DNA of 64,000 nt from assembly GCA_021613335.1 (NCBI GenBank), contig JAJTWR010000311.1, forward strand, positions 994,001 to 1,058,000, in the 5' to 3' direction. The notes beneath the pieces are model-generated. The model was not told the origin of the DNA. It made no database searches and was given only the letters and a program-made list of their open reading frames with translations. This document shows, in pieces, positions 42,352 to 64,000 of the stretch. This DNA comes from Whitmania pigra. Taxonomy: Eukaryota > Annelida > Clitellata > Hirudinida > Haemopidae. Position 1 is the first letter of the stretch. Each line of letters opens with the position of its first letter. The position numbers and the translations under genes are program-made.

Positions 42352-43231
42352 TCAACCTATCACATGGGCCACGTGCCCCACCTCATCCACTCGGTCAGAA
42401 CAAACCAGTCTCTCTGATGCTATGTGGTGGTGGTGGCCATAGCTTCTTTCCCTGATCCTGGCCCATTGTCTTTCCAGGGAACTGAACGGTGAACGCTGCT
42501 TTCCCTGCGATCCATTGTGCTCCGAGGAAGCCCGACAAACCTCAACGGAAAAGATCACAAACCCGATCACCAGGGCCAACGACGGCCAGAAGATGCTGTT
42601 GACTACAGTGGCAAAACTGACTACGTCCAGTAAAACAAAATTCACAGAGGCTCGAATCCTGGCTTGCGATGAATTTGTATTAATCTCTAGATGATCTGAG
42701 TCCTCTAAATTCTCATAGAAGCAGGGAAATAGGTTCTCCAAAGTTTTGTTCACCCTTTCTAAGAAAGCATTCACTGCCACCAAGTTTTCAGTGTCATAAC
42801 GACTGCATTTGTGATACGAACACTGGAGAAATAATAATTGATTCTAGTTGCAAACAACTCATAAAATCTAATTCAATTCTAGAGTACAATCATTTGAATT
42901 AAGCAAATACCTGGAGCGTGTTGTGTTGCAGGCTGTATGTTTCGAACGTGTCGTACAGAGTCACATTTCTTAGCCATCCTTCGGGAGTGTTGAGTGACAC
43001 CAAGACCTTCGAACAGGGGTATGAAGAGGTGCACGGCATATTTCCATCGCTAGAGCATTGGCACGGAACCAGCAGATCTGTCTTGTTCGAGGATGTAACG
43101 TTGCATTGCGATTCTTTGAAATGCCTAATGTACATATAGGGTTTTACGTAGAGAATACCCAACGCAACCAACAGAGAAGCTCCAGTAAGTGACAAAAATA
43201 TTCCGAGCCCGAGGAAATAATTAAATTTCAT
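42352..43231 (-). CDS. KCNMB: BK channel beta-subunit-like membrane protein
   Basis: KCNMB proteins are two-pass auxiliary subunits that tune the calcium and voltage response of large-conductance K+ channels. Two exons, 43231-42911 and 42822-42352, join in phase 0 to 263 aa. TM1 is about residues 5-29 (FLGLGIFLSLTGASLLVALG) and TM2 about 181-203 (NSIFWPSLALVIGFVIF). The loop between them has eight cysteines (43, 57, 59, 67, 73, 108, 113, 141) and N-glycosylation sequons near 44, 49, 89 and 132. Family signatures are PCSKVLVSLN followed by LYDTFETYSL and CSYHKC (compare CSYIPKC), FPCFY (compare FSCYS) and SIFWPS just before TM2 (compare SLFWPT). The C-terminal tail of about 60 residues is longer than usual and has an HHHH run. 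A TATA box lies 52-58 nt upstream of the ATG. Another tetraspan-like origin is unlikely given the cysteine pattern. Confidence 0.82.
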
Positions 43232-43282
43232 AATTTACAATTCAATATACAAAGGCCAATCAAGGGACCGGAAACGTTATGG

Positions 43283-43289
43283 TTATATA
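43283..43289 (-). promoter_or_regulatory. TATA box of the BK-beta-like gene
   Basis: TATATAA on the minus strand lies 52-58 nt upstream of the start codon at 43231. That leaves room for a start site about 25-30 nt downstream and a short 5' UTR. Confidence 0.55.
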
Positions 43290-43989
43290 AATACTTCAGC
43301 CTCGAACATCAACCAGTGTCAAAGGATTAACAACTGCCCTTCTATTGGATTAGTACGCGCACAATACAAAAGAAATCCTCTAATTAGCCATACTTATGCC
43401 CACAACCTCCAACGAAGAGACTGTAAATAAACAGCCCCTACCGAGTCACGTGATTACAAATGTTTATATGACAATATGATCAAGGTTTTATGGCATTTTT
43501 AATTTCAGGATCATTTGCATAAAAATATTCATAATTAATATTTAAAAAATTAATTAAAAAAAGTTTATGTTTTAAAATTGATAAGCGCCTAGCAAACGTA
43601 ATTGCTCATTTTTAATGATTCAACAGAATTTATTTTATTATAATAAAATTACCTAATTTTTGGTAATGATATAAACTTTTGTATGTTAAAAACATAAGTA
43701 AGTAAAATTTATACAATTGCAATATTACAATACTAACGCACTCGACAGGGCTCTTGTCGAACGATGATTATCTTAGTCAAACTTGACTGACGTTTGTTAT
43801 ATGTTGGAGTTGTTGCTATTTTACATATTTTAACGACTCAGGCTTAAAATACTTAAGCATAGCCATGTCTAGTTCATTATCCATTATGAACATCTTAAGA
43901 ATCTTCAAACAAATGAAATTCCTCTGCAAAGTATTCAATAACCATGCTAAAAATTGAATTTTAAAAGCATTCGTTATAAATGTTTATTA

Positions 43990-44200
43990 CTGCTTTATGC
44001 ACTCTCTGACTCCTAGATATAGAGGCCACGGGTTCCAATTGAGAGCAGTCAGCCTCGAGGCACTTCCCCCTTTCTGTTCCCTCTCGGCAGTCCAGCTAAC
44101 ATAGGCGTCATGCCAGCTTTCCCATGGGGCGAGAGAAAAATCTCACTCAACCCATTCTCCAGATGAGTTGACCTTATTGTGTTTCCCCAAAAATGAGTTA
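43990..44200 (+). repeat. Possible tRNA-derived SINE-like segment
   Basis: The stretch gaggccacgggttccaattg resembles a pol III B box (GGTTCRANYCC). It sits 5' of a dispersed repeat copy within GC-richer DNA. No matching A box or cloverleaf can be drawn with confidence, so this is not a functional tRNA. Confidence 0.25.
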
Positions 44201-44203
44201 CAC

Positions 44204-44334
44204 AGGGAAGTCATTTCAGCTTTTTCCAATGTGGGGGAACCCTCGCACAACTTAAGAAGACGATCTATTTTTGCTTCTAGCAAAAATTTAGGAGAGCAAA
44301 CCCGCATTAAAATATGAGGAGATGACTTTTTTTT
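44204..44334 (+). repeat. Dispersed repeat, copy 2
   Basis: Starts agggaagtcatttcag and ends near gaggagatgac. It contains two related monomers centred on gaaccctcgcacaac and gcaaacccgcattaa. The same arrangement is seen at 56185-56309. Confidence 0.8.
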
Positions 44335-46655
44335 GAGTTCTAGTCTAAAATCCAGTGCCCCTCTAAATTACGTCCCTGGCGTTACAAGCGACCACTATAA
44401 TGATAAAGCGTTAGACCGATCGACTAATGAAGGAAGGCTATGAAGATGTAGCTAGATAAATGATCTTGTAGAAACATTTAAACTATTTAAAATATAGCAA
44501 GGGAGAGTATTTCACCTAATCATTTTGCGATTCCGCCAAGAAATTGAAAGATTGGACTAACAAGCTCTTGTTCCACAATCCTAATGTTATTAATGTTGAG
44601 ATTTGAGAATGGCAAGTCGGAGAGGTAGAAAACTTTAAATTTAAGTCTCCAGCAAATCTGTGAGAAGTTTTGAAGCTCTCGTGAAGGTAAAGAACTGAGA
44701 GACTCCTGAGTTTTTCAGGGATGGGTCACGGGTACTGGGTACCAATGAGACCTTTGCATCTTTGTCTTGCTCTACGCTTGGGTTCAATTAAACTTCTCAT
44801 CCACCTTATGATGGGCGCCTTACCAGCAGATAATTTCGGTTCCCAAACTATGTTTCAATTTAGGATTGAATTTATGTCAATTTCACAGTGATGTTCTACA
44901 AATTATTTCAATAAATAAATTGATAAATAATTAATGAATTAGCTTTCGCTTAATTGAAAAGATAATTTAGAAAATTGAGGACAGGCTTTAATATTGCGAA
45001 AAAACATTTCCTGAATTATAACCTTTTAAATCTTTTAATAATTGCTAAAGTAAATGAGATCTTAATTACAAAATTGATGTTTGGCCTTTTTCCATTTTAG
45101 ATGTGAAAGTATATGCCTCATTATGATTTCCGAGAAATGTCTTTGTCTTAAAAATGGTAACCAAATATACGCTTCTTTCAAATGCTTGCTTGTGAATTCA
45201 AGACTTTCTTTCTGCAATGGCACCGTAATCATAATTACAATTTATTACTATTACTGTTATTATATATTTTTTTACATCATGTGACGCTAAACTTGAACAA
45301 TTTCCACTTTTAGAGAAGAACCAAGGGAATAATTTCTCGAAAATAGTCCGATTAACCGAAGGAAAAATAAATTAACAAATTAATTCTGTTCCTCTGAAGT
45401 AATAGTTTTCAGTCAAAAAAGAACCTCTTTCATCTTAGGGCACCTCGATCTGAAGATTAAATTGAAACGACAATTTCATCATAAAAGAGACTTTTCATGG
45501 AAGGAGGTTAAACTAAGAAGTAGTTCTTTGTCGATAGAATGGATCATTTGATAACAATGGCTCGTAAAATTGCTTTGAGCAGCAGTTTCATCCTAGCTAC
45601 TCTCAGGTGATGAAGCAACTCAACCTATCGATTATTTCCTGATCAACTCTTGCAGGGAAGACGAAATCAGGAGAAAAACAGTCTCTTAAATTAATTCAAT
45701 TACTTAATTTAAAAGTTAATAAAACTATCATCAAACATCGTGCATGATTTCATAATAAAGTACTACTGCTCTTATTAAAATGCAGCTACTTATTTATTTT
45801 AAAGGATAAAAATACCTACTTATTTAAGTTCAAAATAATTTAGAAATGCCAAAAATTAATATGATTGGACTGTAACCGAGGTCGCTAGCGCATTTTTAAT
45901 GGAAGCAGTTCCTCATATTATTAATAACATTTCATTCTTATAAGTATAATTGTTAACGTAAATAAACATGCACATCTTAAAACGGAACATTTAATAATCT
46001 TTAATGGCAATTTCCCAAGCATTTAACAAATTCGGAATATTTAAAACGTATTCAATGAATTAATCAGGAATTGAATTTGTTCTGGTTGCAAAGCAAACAA
46101 TTATTTATTATGTCTTACGGCAAATGTCGCAATCCAAGGGAGTCATCAATTTTATGTAGATTCCAGTGGAACAAGCACTTAATGAGATTCAGTCACACGT
46201 GATTGGACGGCTGGGAAAGCCGCTTTTCCAATAGGACTTCTTATACGATGGAAGAGTTCTGAAAATATTTTCCTACTGGTCGTTGGAAACGGAAGAGTTT
46301 GGAGACTTCGAATCAAAACCCAGGATATTCCGAAAAAAAATTGATCATCATTTGACGATAAAAGGCCTTAACTGGTTTAAAGTTGTGAGGATTTTAACGA
46401 GTTCCTAAAAAGAAAACAGTTTAACTCTTCATTGTCGCTTAAAATTAATTTTACACCTTTCATCCTCTCGACAAAGTCGCCATTGCTCCCCGGTCTGCAA
46501 TTAGACTTGAGAAAGCAAATATTGTTGGCAAGTGTAATTATCACTTCTAGGATAAAACAGCATCGCAGCACCGGCGTCCTAAAAAAGACTTTCTACTGAA
46601 CTTCAATTGATTAAACTCTTTGAATGAAATGCCGCTCATTGGTTGGTGATCTAGC

Positions 46656-55261
<8,606 letters not shown>

Positions 55262-55288
55262 AGACAGTACTCGAAATCTTCTAAGGAA

Positions 55289-55940
<652 letters not shown>

Positions 55941-56014
55941 CCCCGAGCAAACTTGTTACTACGGCTTACTTCACCAGCTCAGAACTTAGGAAAGGCAGAA
56001 TAATCTTTATTATT

Positions 56015-56020
56015 AATAAA
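56015..56020 (+). promoter_or_regulatory. Putative polyadenylation signal of GFI1-type gene
   Basis: First AATAAA after the stop codon, about 750 nt downstream and just beyond the GAT-rich array. Confidence 0.45.
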
Positions 56021-56184
56021 CGTTTTATTTCAACGACACGTAGAATGACAAGGAGCGATTGTAAAATCTCAAGAAGGATGGTCAAGCATCTAAGCTAAGA
56101 TGCTAATTGTATTTACGTGTTTGTATTCATGGAAATGTAATTGTATTCCTAGTGATTGTGTTTGTATCCATGGAGACAATGTCT

Positions 56185-56309
56185 AGGGACGTCATTTCAG
56201 ATTTTTCCAAGGGGGGGCAAACCCTCGCACAACTCGAGAAGACGACCGTTTTTGCCAAAATTCAGAGGGAGGGGCAAACCCTCGTAAAATTTGAGATGAC
56301 ACTTTTTTT
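56185..56309 (+). repeat. Dispersed repeat, copy 3
   Basis: Starts agggacgtcatttcag and ends tttgagatgac. Two monomers share ggcaaaccctcg followed by an AAnTnGAGAnGAC-like stretch, about 55 bp apart. The outer ends GTCATTTCA and TGAGATGAC are inverted repeats with one mismatch. It resembles copy 2 over its whole length. Confidence 0.85.
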
Positions 56310-57764
56310 ATTCAATTCTTACTCACGTCTACATTGCCACAACAAATCGGAAACAATGCGAACTTAATTACTCATGACTTGTGATTACAGCAGTGATGCA
56401 CTTTTTCAGAGCTATTATTAATAATAATAACAATAGTTCTATCCATTACTAATAATCTCTGCCATGATTAATTGCACCGCCTTAGCACCAGAAATAAATG
56501 GCTTCTGTAATCTAAGTATTTCCTTTATTTTTAAATTAGTTATTCACTTATGTCATTTATTTCCTTGGCATAAAATAATCACCTTCAAAAACTCCGTTCA
56601 AATATGACCAAGCGGATTGTATGCTGTTTGTCAGTATTCTGGTAATAATGATATTATTATACTTATTGTTATCAGGATATTTTTATATATACATTAATAA
56701 CAGAATATTATTATATTTATTAATATCATTCATTAGTTTCATCATTTTCTTTCCTGTCATTGCATCGATTGTCTTGATCCATATCTTGTTCAATTATTGA
56801 ATTTTTTTTTAAATTAACGAACGCATTTTTACCTTTTGTTTTCAATTGTTATACAAGACCTAGTTGGACAAATGATGATGATGATGTGGACAGTGGTGAT
56901 GATGGTGATGTTGATATTTGCAATAAAATGATTTAACACGACAAAGCAGTGAAGATAAACACGTATAAAAGATTATGAAATGGTTACTCACAAAATATCA
57001 TCTTCGAAATCATTCTATTTTTCAAGTGCTTAATAGATGGTAATACGTTCGCGAGGAAATAATTATTTATAAGTAAAATATTACGCTTATGTTATTTGAA
57101 GTGATAAGTTGATAATTACTCTTTGCAACCTCAGTGGTCGTTTTCTAGGAAAGATGGTTGTGGGATGTTCGAGAAGTTAAAATAAGTCATTTAATTTAGA
57201 TATATTATCATCTAGGACCTTATTAATATCTTCTAATGCCTCCGTTATGTCCATTTAGTCCATTGTAATGTGCCTATTGAATACTCTTTTGAATCGATGG
57301 GAAAAGAAAAACTACTAATTTAGCTTTTAATTCTTTTGCGAGTGAAGTTATAGTAACACAACAACAACGAAGTATCAACAATAACTAAGCAATTAAGGTT
57401 GTTTAATGTCTTTAAATTTATGTTTTTATTAGAACATAAGCTCGCAATTCTTGAACCAATTTAGTAGGAAGTCGAGAAAACAGGGAACAGTTCACGAGAA
57501 CCAGGTAGAAACGAACGAAACAGAGCACAGTTCTGCACCGAAAAAAGTTCTGAATTGAACAATTACCTCACTAGCTTTGATCCTAACCGTTGTCTCTCAT
57601 ATCACCTCTATCACTGCCCACACAGCTTTCATGTTCAATCAGAAATAAGAATTATCAAATAAATGCTCTTCAGGGCAATTTCCAAGATGAAAAAGAACAG
57701 ATCAACAAGAGATCGATATGAGTGACTGAAGTGCTAAATGTAGAAAATACGCTCGCTTTAATAA

Positions 57765-57991
<227 letters not shown>

Positions 57992-59249
57992 TATTGATAA
58001 CAGGACCGATGTTGTCAAGTCGTTCGGTTTGCACTTCCAACACAAAACAGATGAAAATCACTGCGCACACGTAATTTTTGTAAGTCATCAGTTGAACAAT
58101 TATTTGCCATTTATTGTTATTACTATGGATTAATTATCTATTATACATATACGGCTATTTTTGAGGCATAGTATCCAATCAGAGAAGACATGAATATTAA
58201 GTGGATTTAATCTGCGGCAGATTAGGTTTAAAATGGTCTATAAATGGCATCTATCTGGACATGCTCCCTATTTAGAAATTATAATAAAATGATGTATTCG
58301 GTGACGAACTACAAGAAACTTTAACTCATTAATTTCAAGCAAACGATTTGGTGCATGAATTGCAGTTGAAGTAATTTGATAGAAGAGTTTTTTTTTACTG
58401 GACCTTTGTTTGCACGGAGGATGCTCCATTGTTGTTGATGTTTCCTTCCAAAATGGTCAAATAGTGAACAATTCTTACCGACGAACTACTTGCAAATGAA
58501 ACACTCTAACGACTCCCATTATCAGAGTATAAATGATTGATAGTCATAGAAACACTAGCCTTAAGAGATGGGTACCAGCACTTGTTTCATTGTTATTACA
58601 ATTTAATTAATTAATTAAAATAATTTTATATTTTAAAAATTATTATAATATTTTGTAGTTTAATTAACATTGTGTTATAAGTAAAAGCTTCTTAATATTC
58701 ATGTTTTCCCTCGAACTATGCTTTAAAAATTACGATGCTAGAGAGGTGCTTGTAGTTTTGTGATCGTTTAACCTGTTGCTATGACAACAAACAAACAAAG
58801 CAATAAAATCAGTTAATTGACATCTAGGACTTTTGTATGTGAAAACATTTCTTTTCATATATTTGAATATGAATTTTTTTATGATAGGAAGTCACATATT
58901 ATTTCGTAGAAATAATAAAAATAAATTCACAAAGCATTTGTAAAAAAAGATTCTAATTTCGGCAAACAATAATTGCAATATATCTAACATTGTAAATACT
59001 GCATTTTGTAATATTTTGCAACTGAAACGTTAAAGCGAATTTAATTCGTGCTCAGAGATTTGACGTAAGACGATCGCATGACGTTTCAGAAACAGTGGAA
59101 ACCTCATTTTCAAAACATTCGCAAAGGAGCCAACTTTAAGCAAGCTCAGAGCAAAAAAAACAAAGCAACATAAGCGAAGATTCATCGCTAGATTTGAAGG
59201 AACATCGCATCCAGTTGAATTGGATCTTAAGTAGTTATTAGCGGTAGAC

Positions 59250-60177
59250 ATGGAATCAATTAGGAGAGGATCCATGCTACTCGATGCTCATCTCCAGGAT
59301 GCCTTTCATCGATTCACCTGCAAAAGACCAGTCATAACGAATGTGGAATTGGCAAGATGGTTTAAAACCGCCAAAATTCTCGGCAAACATTTGGACTTCA
59401 TCCACATGGACGTTTCCTTCTTCAAAGTCAAGAAGTTGGGTTCGAGGCGAGTGAATATTCATGATTTTATGATTGGCATTTGCCATTCCCGCAAGGAATT
59501 ACATTTTAAAAAGTTCAAAAGCATTTTATGGGCAGTTTCATGAAATTTAAAATATCGCTGTACTTTTTGCTAATTAATTATTATTACATATTGCTTGTTC
59601 GACACCTTAATTCTTTTGATTGATTACTAAATAGAGCCACTAAAACGAGATTAACTCGGAAAAAATAGGAAAATTAAAAATTGTTTTGCAGGACAATCAA
59701 CTACAGAGAGTTTCTTGCGCTTTTGGACGAATTGGTCGACAAATATGTGGACGACACCAGAATCAACAAGAAGGATGCTCTTGTTGATCTCAAGGAAAGA
59801 CTGAGTATCTCATATCCGACAATAACCGCTATCGAGGTGCAACATGCCTTTTATCGAAACCATTTCAAAACTATTATTAAAAGACTTTTACGAATTAATA
59901 AATTATTTTAACATACCGATGGTTCTTTTATTATTATCATTAATAACAAATGAAATATTGATTAACGAACGAATGTTGCGAACGTTAACTATTAAATAAT
60001 AAATTAAATATTAACCACGAATATTCATTTCAGACAGCGGTCGTAGGAGCTGTGGATCGCCTGTCGGATGCGAAAGGATACACAGGGACATTCAAACATA
60101 TCTTCAACGACCTGAAGAACAGCGGTATAAAGCACGAGAAATACGAGAATGTAATTGTAATTCCCAGCAAATCGTGA
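59250..60177 (+). CDS. TPPP: TPPP/p25-alpha family protein
   Basis: TPPP proteins bind and bundle microtubules. Three exons, 59250-59446, 59692-59836 and 60034-60177, give 161 aa. The p25-alpha core reads LQDAFHRFTCKR, then ITNVELARWFKTAKILGKHL, DVSFFKVKKLGSRTINYREF and LALLDELVDKY. The C-terminal family signature is DRLSDAKGYTGTFKHIFND (compare DRLTDTSKFTGSHKERFD in vertebrates). Intron 1 begins with GC (TCGAG|gcgagt): only this cut restores the SRTINYREF join, while the nearby GT gives the wrong phase. Intron 2 is GT-AG, phase 0. It is more divergent than typical TPPP, so a TPPP2/3-like or apicortin-like relative is possible. Confidence 0.87.
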
Positions 60178-61629
60178 CATTGCGGGAATATTCGTAACAA
60201 ACAAATTAAGGATTGTTGGATCGAGGACTTTGCAATGCCAACTGGAACAGGTGCACCAAATTCTGTTGCAACGTCATCGGAAACAAACTCTACTCATTCA
60301 TATTATTATAACAAATTGTAATTTTTTTTTAAATATTTCTTAACCGGATGAAACGACTGGCATTTTATGCTGATGCTAATCATAGCATTTCAGTTTAACT
60401 GTTACTGAATTAAACAAGTGACTACATTTGAAATCGTTATCTAATTACATTAACCCGTCAAATCTCAAGCAAATTATAAAAATAACTGGAAACAAAAATG
60501 CAGAATATAGGATAGGAGAATCGAGGTTTTCCATTGACATCAGAGATTTCGTTGCTTTAGCTGAATGATCTAAATGCGATTTTATTGAAGTTAAAAGATG
60601 AGATTAATTTTTTGGGAGTGTAACTTCTGTGGCAGCAACTTTAGGAAGATTATTGAAGTGTTAAATATCAACTGTAAATGACAGATTTAAAGGCGTTTCT
60701 AAGTTAAATTCGGTTGATATTTTACCTGCCGATTCATCGAAGATCACCAAACAACCTCAAAGTTGAACGTGAAATGAGAACGACGATCTCCTCAGCAAAA
60801 ACTCCAAAATGCTTTTAAACGAGGACTTGCTTGACCAACAAGAGGTCCTATTTAAACATTCGTCTCAAAGTCTTTAGAAACATTTCTAAATTCTGGTTAA
60901 TTTATGAACATTTTGATCTGCCATTGTTTTCGGCTTACAAAATGAAATTTCATATTTTATTTGCAATTCAACTCATAATTCCATTTAAATCTTGTTAAAT
61001 CTACGCGAATTACCTGGGTTTAAGATCATCACGGTGCTATCAGTATTTAGTGGAGATATAAAAGAAGTCACCAATAAATTTTAATATCAGACAAGAGATT
61101 CAATTTTTGGAGAAAAAAAATGCACGTGATAACATATCATTCATGTGAATTTACAAAACAAATTTATGACATTTTTGATTTACTGACTAAAAACAGTGTT
61201 ACATACAGCTAGATACATGTCTTACACGCATCTTAAAACAAGCCGACTGAAGCTAATTATAAAGATAAATTATTCAAAGAACTGAACAGTGATTTAAATT
61301 AATTTTCATTTAATAAGTAATTCACCAAAAAGCCATCATCAGTTGATCGTAAACACAGCAGGATGAGGTAGTAGATAATTAAACAGGATTTATATAGGAA
61401 TAATATGCATATGCTGATAAAGATGAATAATGTGCATATCCATACGATGATAGGATCATGTAGAAAAGTTAAAACTTCAGCAAGTTAGCTCTGAATTTAG
61501 TAATTTATCTGACTGTATTAAATTTGACATCGACAAACAACTGCGATAAATTGGCGAATTATCGTTTCATTTAATATTATTTCCTATAAATTAAAACCAT
61601 GCGAAGAAATATGCAGAATGGGATGAAAA
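60178..61629. other. Convergent intergenic region
   Basis: AT-rich unique sequence between the TPPP gene (plus) and the insulin-like gene (minus). ATTAAA on the minus strand at 61570-61575 is a plausible polyadenylation signal for the latter, 55 nt beyond its stop. No gene or array is seen. Confidence 0.5.
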
Positions 61630-62363
61630 TTATTCCAACTCGAAGTTGGAGTCGAATCTGCAAAAAACTTCAAAGAGCAGTTCGTCTGAGCATCCTTTCT
61701 CACAACATTCCACAAAGAGGGGCAGCTGACGAGAGGGGTAGAGACTTCGTTTAGCTGTCGAAATGGGAGCCCCGTAATCTGAAAACCAGTTACAGAAGTG
61801 TCAGACATTGTAGAGGTGTATACTAGGCAATGCTGATCCCGCAAAATATGGAGATTATGCAGTAAATATTCTATGAAAAACAGAGTTAAATATATATTGG
61901 TAACAGTGCCTAGAGACATTGACTTAGCAAAAATTCACCCCTTTCTTCTGTGAGTTTATAAGACTTCTTATAATCTAATAATTAACTAAACAATTAATAT
62001 TCATAATCTGAGAGTTCTCATTGCTAAAGTCGAATTGTAATTTTTATCCAAACTACCTTCCTCTTTGGGTGAAATCCATAGTTTACGACTTTCCTCGTCA
62101 AACTCTTCGTAAAGGCTGTCTTTTTCACTTGACCAGTCCTCAGTTCCTCTATGGCTTTCTTCTCTTTTGTCGATGTCTGCGTCGTCGTAATCTCTGCATA
62201 GTTGAAGCACAATTCTGTTGAATTCCCTCTGCGTGCAAATCTTTCTTCTCTCCTGAACAGGAGCTGACTGAACTGTTGAGTTCCAAAGCCCAAAAACGAA
62301 CATGGCCACTAAGACGACGAAGCAATACTTTGCCATTTCGACTGCTTTCATTCTCATTTCCAA
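61630..62363 (-). CDS. Insulin/relaxin-like prepropeptide
   Basis: Probable secreted hormone precursor of the insulin superfamily. Two exons, 62363-62057 and 61778-61630, join in phase 1 to 151 aa. Phase 1 is the known position class of the conserved insulin-family C-peptide intron. A hydrophobic signal peptide spans about 10-34 (FVVLVAMFVFGLW) with likely cleavage near QSA. The B-chain-like segment is ICTQREFNRIVLQLC (Cys 43 and 56). An acidic C-peptide follows, with KR at 66-67 and KR at 112-113. The A-chain-like segment is VECCEKGCSDELLFEVFC (Cys 127, 128, 132, 142). All six cysteines are present in order. Spacings are C-x12-C in B and CC-x3-C-x9-C in A, each one residue longer than canonical x11 and x8. 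It could be a relaxin/gonadulin-type member; subfamily is unresolved. Confidence 0.8.
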
Positions 62364-63582
62364 AACGAGATTTCAGGTCTACCGGCTTCGAAAAACTTTG
62401 AAAATATTCCAAGTTTGCTCCAACGCAGGCACACTTTCTAAAGCAGAATGGTCCGCAACGGCTGGAAGCACTAACTAAAGAACGAAGAGTGAACGGCAGT
62501 TAAGTTACTCAAGGAATGCAGCGACACTCCTTGCATATTCGTTGGCCATCTAAATGGCGTGCCTCCGCTTTTAATGGATTCAAAAGTGTCTAGTTGAAAC
62601 CGTGCCGCAAATCATTTTAATTTCTAAAAATTTTATATTCGATATATTATTATTATTAAATATAAAATAATCTACAAAAGTTGATCAAGGCGAAAACTCC
62701 ATCCAATTCGGCCGTTTCGCCAATATCCTATAAAATGCTTATTTTTCAATAACATATCATAACGAATGATTAGGAATGCGCCAAAGAAAATATTAACAGC
62801 CACTAATTTTGCCAAAACCACTTATTCGATGACTTTCGGACGATGTGGTCTGTCGCGCCACCAAAGGATTGAGTAATAACAACAACTGCTTCCAAGCTCA
62901 AAGACCACCACAGTCACCGTTCTTAAACAAGCATTCTTAAATACTTTCCTATTATTCTATATTAACCTACCCAATAAACTACCGCTTTCCATCGAAAATT
63001 TCGCCAGAATAAGGGTACATCAACAAGTAAGGCAAATTTATATCAACAGACACCAATAAACTGCCCACTGAAGTAAAATATAAAAATACCGAAGGTCAAA
63101 GTTCAAGCCAAAACAGGTTTAAAGATAGTTCGGGAATTAAAAATATTAACGCGCTTTGCTTAAATGTCGCAAAAAACTGGACCATACAAGAACAAGACGA
63201 GCCTGAGAATACGGTCAGAAAGGTAATATAAAACCAAGATAAAACTACGACGAAACCACGATAAAACCAAGATAAAGACCAAAACATCTTATCAAAAACA
63301 AGCTTCAAGTCAAAGAACAGTTTCAACTCTTTGACTGTCGACGACTGTGCAATGGTTAAGAGTTACGCAAAACTTACTTCAAAAAATCAATGCTTCGTAA
63401 AGCATCCTGATTCTAGTTGAATGCTTGAAAAATGTATCTTCAGCTAAATAAATAATTAGTTAATTATCACAATTATTATTTGGATTGCTTGGATTTTGAA
63501 GGGTAAAGATAAACCATCTCAAGTTGAATAAGATTGCAATGAGGTTGAAATCAATGTACAAATGGTCATCATCTGGTCGACG
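62364..63582. other. Upstream of insulin-like gene
   Basis: AT-rich DNA containing the presumed promoter of the insulin-like gene and the 3' flank of the last gene in the window. No clear TATA box at a fitting distance and no gene is seen. Confidence 0.45.
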
Positions 63583-63817
63583 TCAATATAGCCTCCTTAA
63601 ATCTTGTTCCGTATAAAGACCAGTTCTCAGCAACAAATTCTTCTCCTTGACCATGTGTTCCCTTGAAATCTGGTCATCAAGATCATCCTCATAATTGCCT
63701 CTTCTGCCATTAACATTTTGAGCATCGTCGTCGTCTTCCTCTTCAGAAAAATAATTAGCTTTTGCCACTCTACTTTTACTCGGAGACTTTTTGCCAATGA
63801 TTTGCTCTTCTTTGAAC
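63583..63817 (-). CDS. C-terminal exon of an unidentified gene
   Basis: An open frame follows a good acceptor (tcatcag at about 63818-63824) and encodes 77 residues plus stop: FKEEQIIGKKSPSKSRV, an acidic stretch EEEDDDD, then LDDQISREHMVKEKNLLLRT and GLYTEQDLRRLY. The ending resembles the LLxTGxYxxxD tail seen in some coiled-coil centrosomal or ciliary proteins, but I cannot name the family. The upstream exons lie beyond the right edge of the window. Confidence 0.6.
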
Positions 63818-64000
63818 CTGATGATAAAAAAAAACAAACAAATCTTTTAAATTATTTTAAATATTTTAAATTATTAATTTGGTTGGAATGCCAAACCATT
63901 CGTGCACCTGACATCCAACTGCAATCCAAATTGAGAGCACAATTTAGGTGCATTGTTTACATTCATCCCGACAGAAAACAAATTATAAATTATAATTTAC
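63818..64000. other. Intron reaching window edge
   Basis: AT-rich sequence upstream (in gene order) of the last exon, truncated by the window end. Confidence 0.5.

Larger units (their letters stand above)
43294..46655. other. Intergenic region between BK-beta-like and GFI1 genes
   Basis: The two genes are divergent, about 3.4 kb apart. The stretch holds a dispersed repeat copy with a possible SINE-like head (43990-44334). Near 46196-46212 is CACGTG followed by attgg, a plausible proximal promoter for the zinc-finger gene. No other gene is supported. Confidence 0.45.

Overview
This is AT-rich animal nuclear DNA. The genes are split by many short-to-medium introns with ordinary splice signals, and the rest is crowded with trinucleotide and tetranucleotide microsatellites. 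A GFI1/senseless-type zinc-finger gene, an FCHSD/Nervous-wreck F-BAR gene, an FBXL2/20 gene, a TPPP/p25-alpha gene and an insulin-superfamily gene point to a bilaterian. I cannot name the species; an invertebrate such as a lophotrochozoan is a guess. Exon chains below were assembled by hand by requiring family similarity, GT-AG (or GC-AG) borders and matching phases, so each reading frame closes without a stop.

Layout. 1-296 is a 30-bp minisatellite. 297-3128 has no gene I can name, apart from two orphan open frames. 3129-10889 (-) is a complete 20-exon 6-phosphofructokinase gene (809 aa). 10890-13758 holds mobile-element debris: a frame broken by in-frame stops, one copy of a small dispersed repeat, and a decayed R2-clade non-LTR retrotransposon 3' end. 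13759-34948 (-) is a 19-exon FCHSD-type gene (about 894 aa) whose introns carry most of the microsatellites. It is head-to-head, across about 0.58 kb, with a 14-exon FBXL2/20-type gene at 35526-40513 (+).

42352-43231 (-) is a two-exon BK-channel beta-subunit-like gene with a TATA box. 43294-46655 contains a second copy of the dispersed repeat. 46656-55261 (+) is a 5-exon GFI1/senseless-type gene followed by a GAT-rich microsatellite of about 650 bp that probably lies in its 3' UTR. 56185-56309 is the third copy of the dispersed repeat. 59250-60177 (+) is a three-exon TPPP/p25-alpha gene. 61630-62363 (-) is a two-exon insulin/relaxin-like prepropeptide gene. 63583-63817 (-) is the last exon of a gene that continues beyond the window.

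The genes are unrelated in function (glycolysis, endocytic membrane/actin remodelling, ubiquitin ligation, ion-channel modulation, neural transcription control, microtubule binding, peptide signalling), as is normal for an animal locus. I see no operon-like or defence system. The most notable points are two GC-AG introns in neighbouring genes, an insulin-like peptide with one extra residue in both cysteine spacings, a KCNMB-like gene in what looks like an invertebrate, a three-copy dispersed repeat with inverted ends, and a recurrent one-base phase slip inside nearly every long (TAA)n tract.
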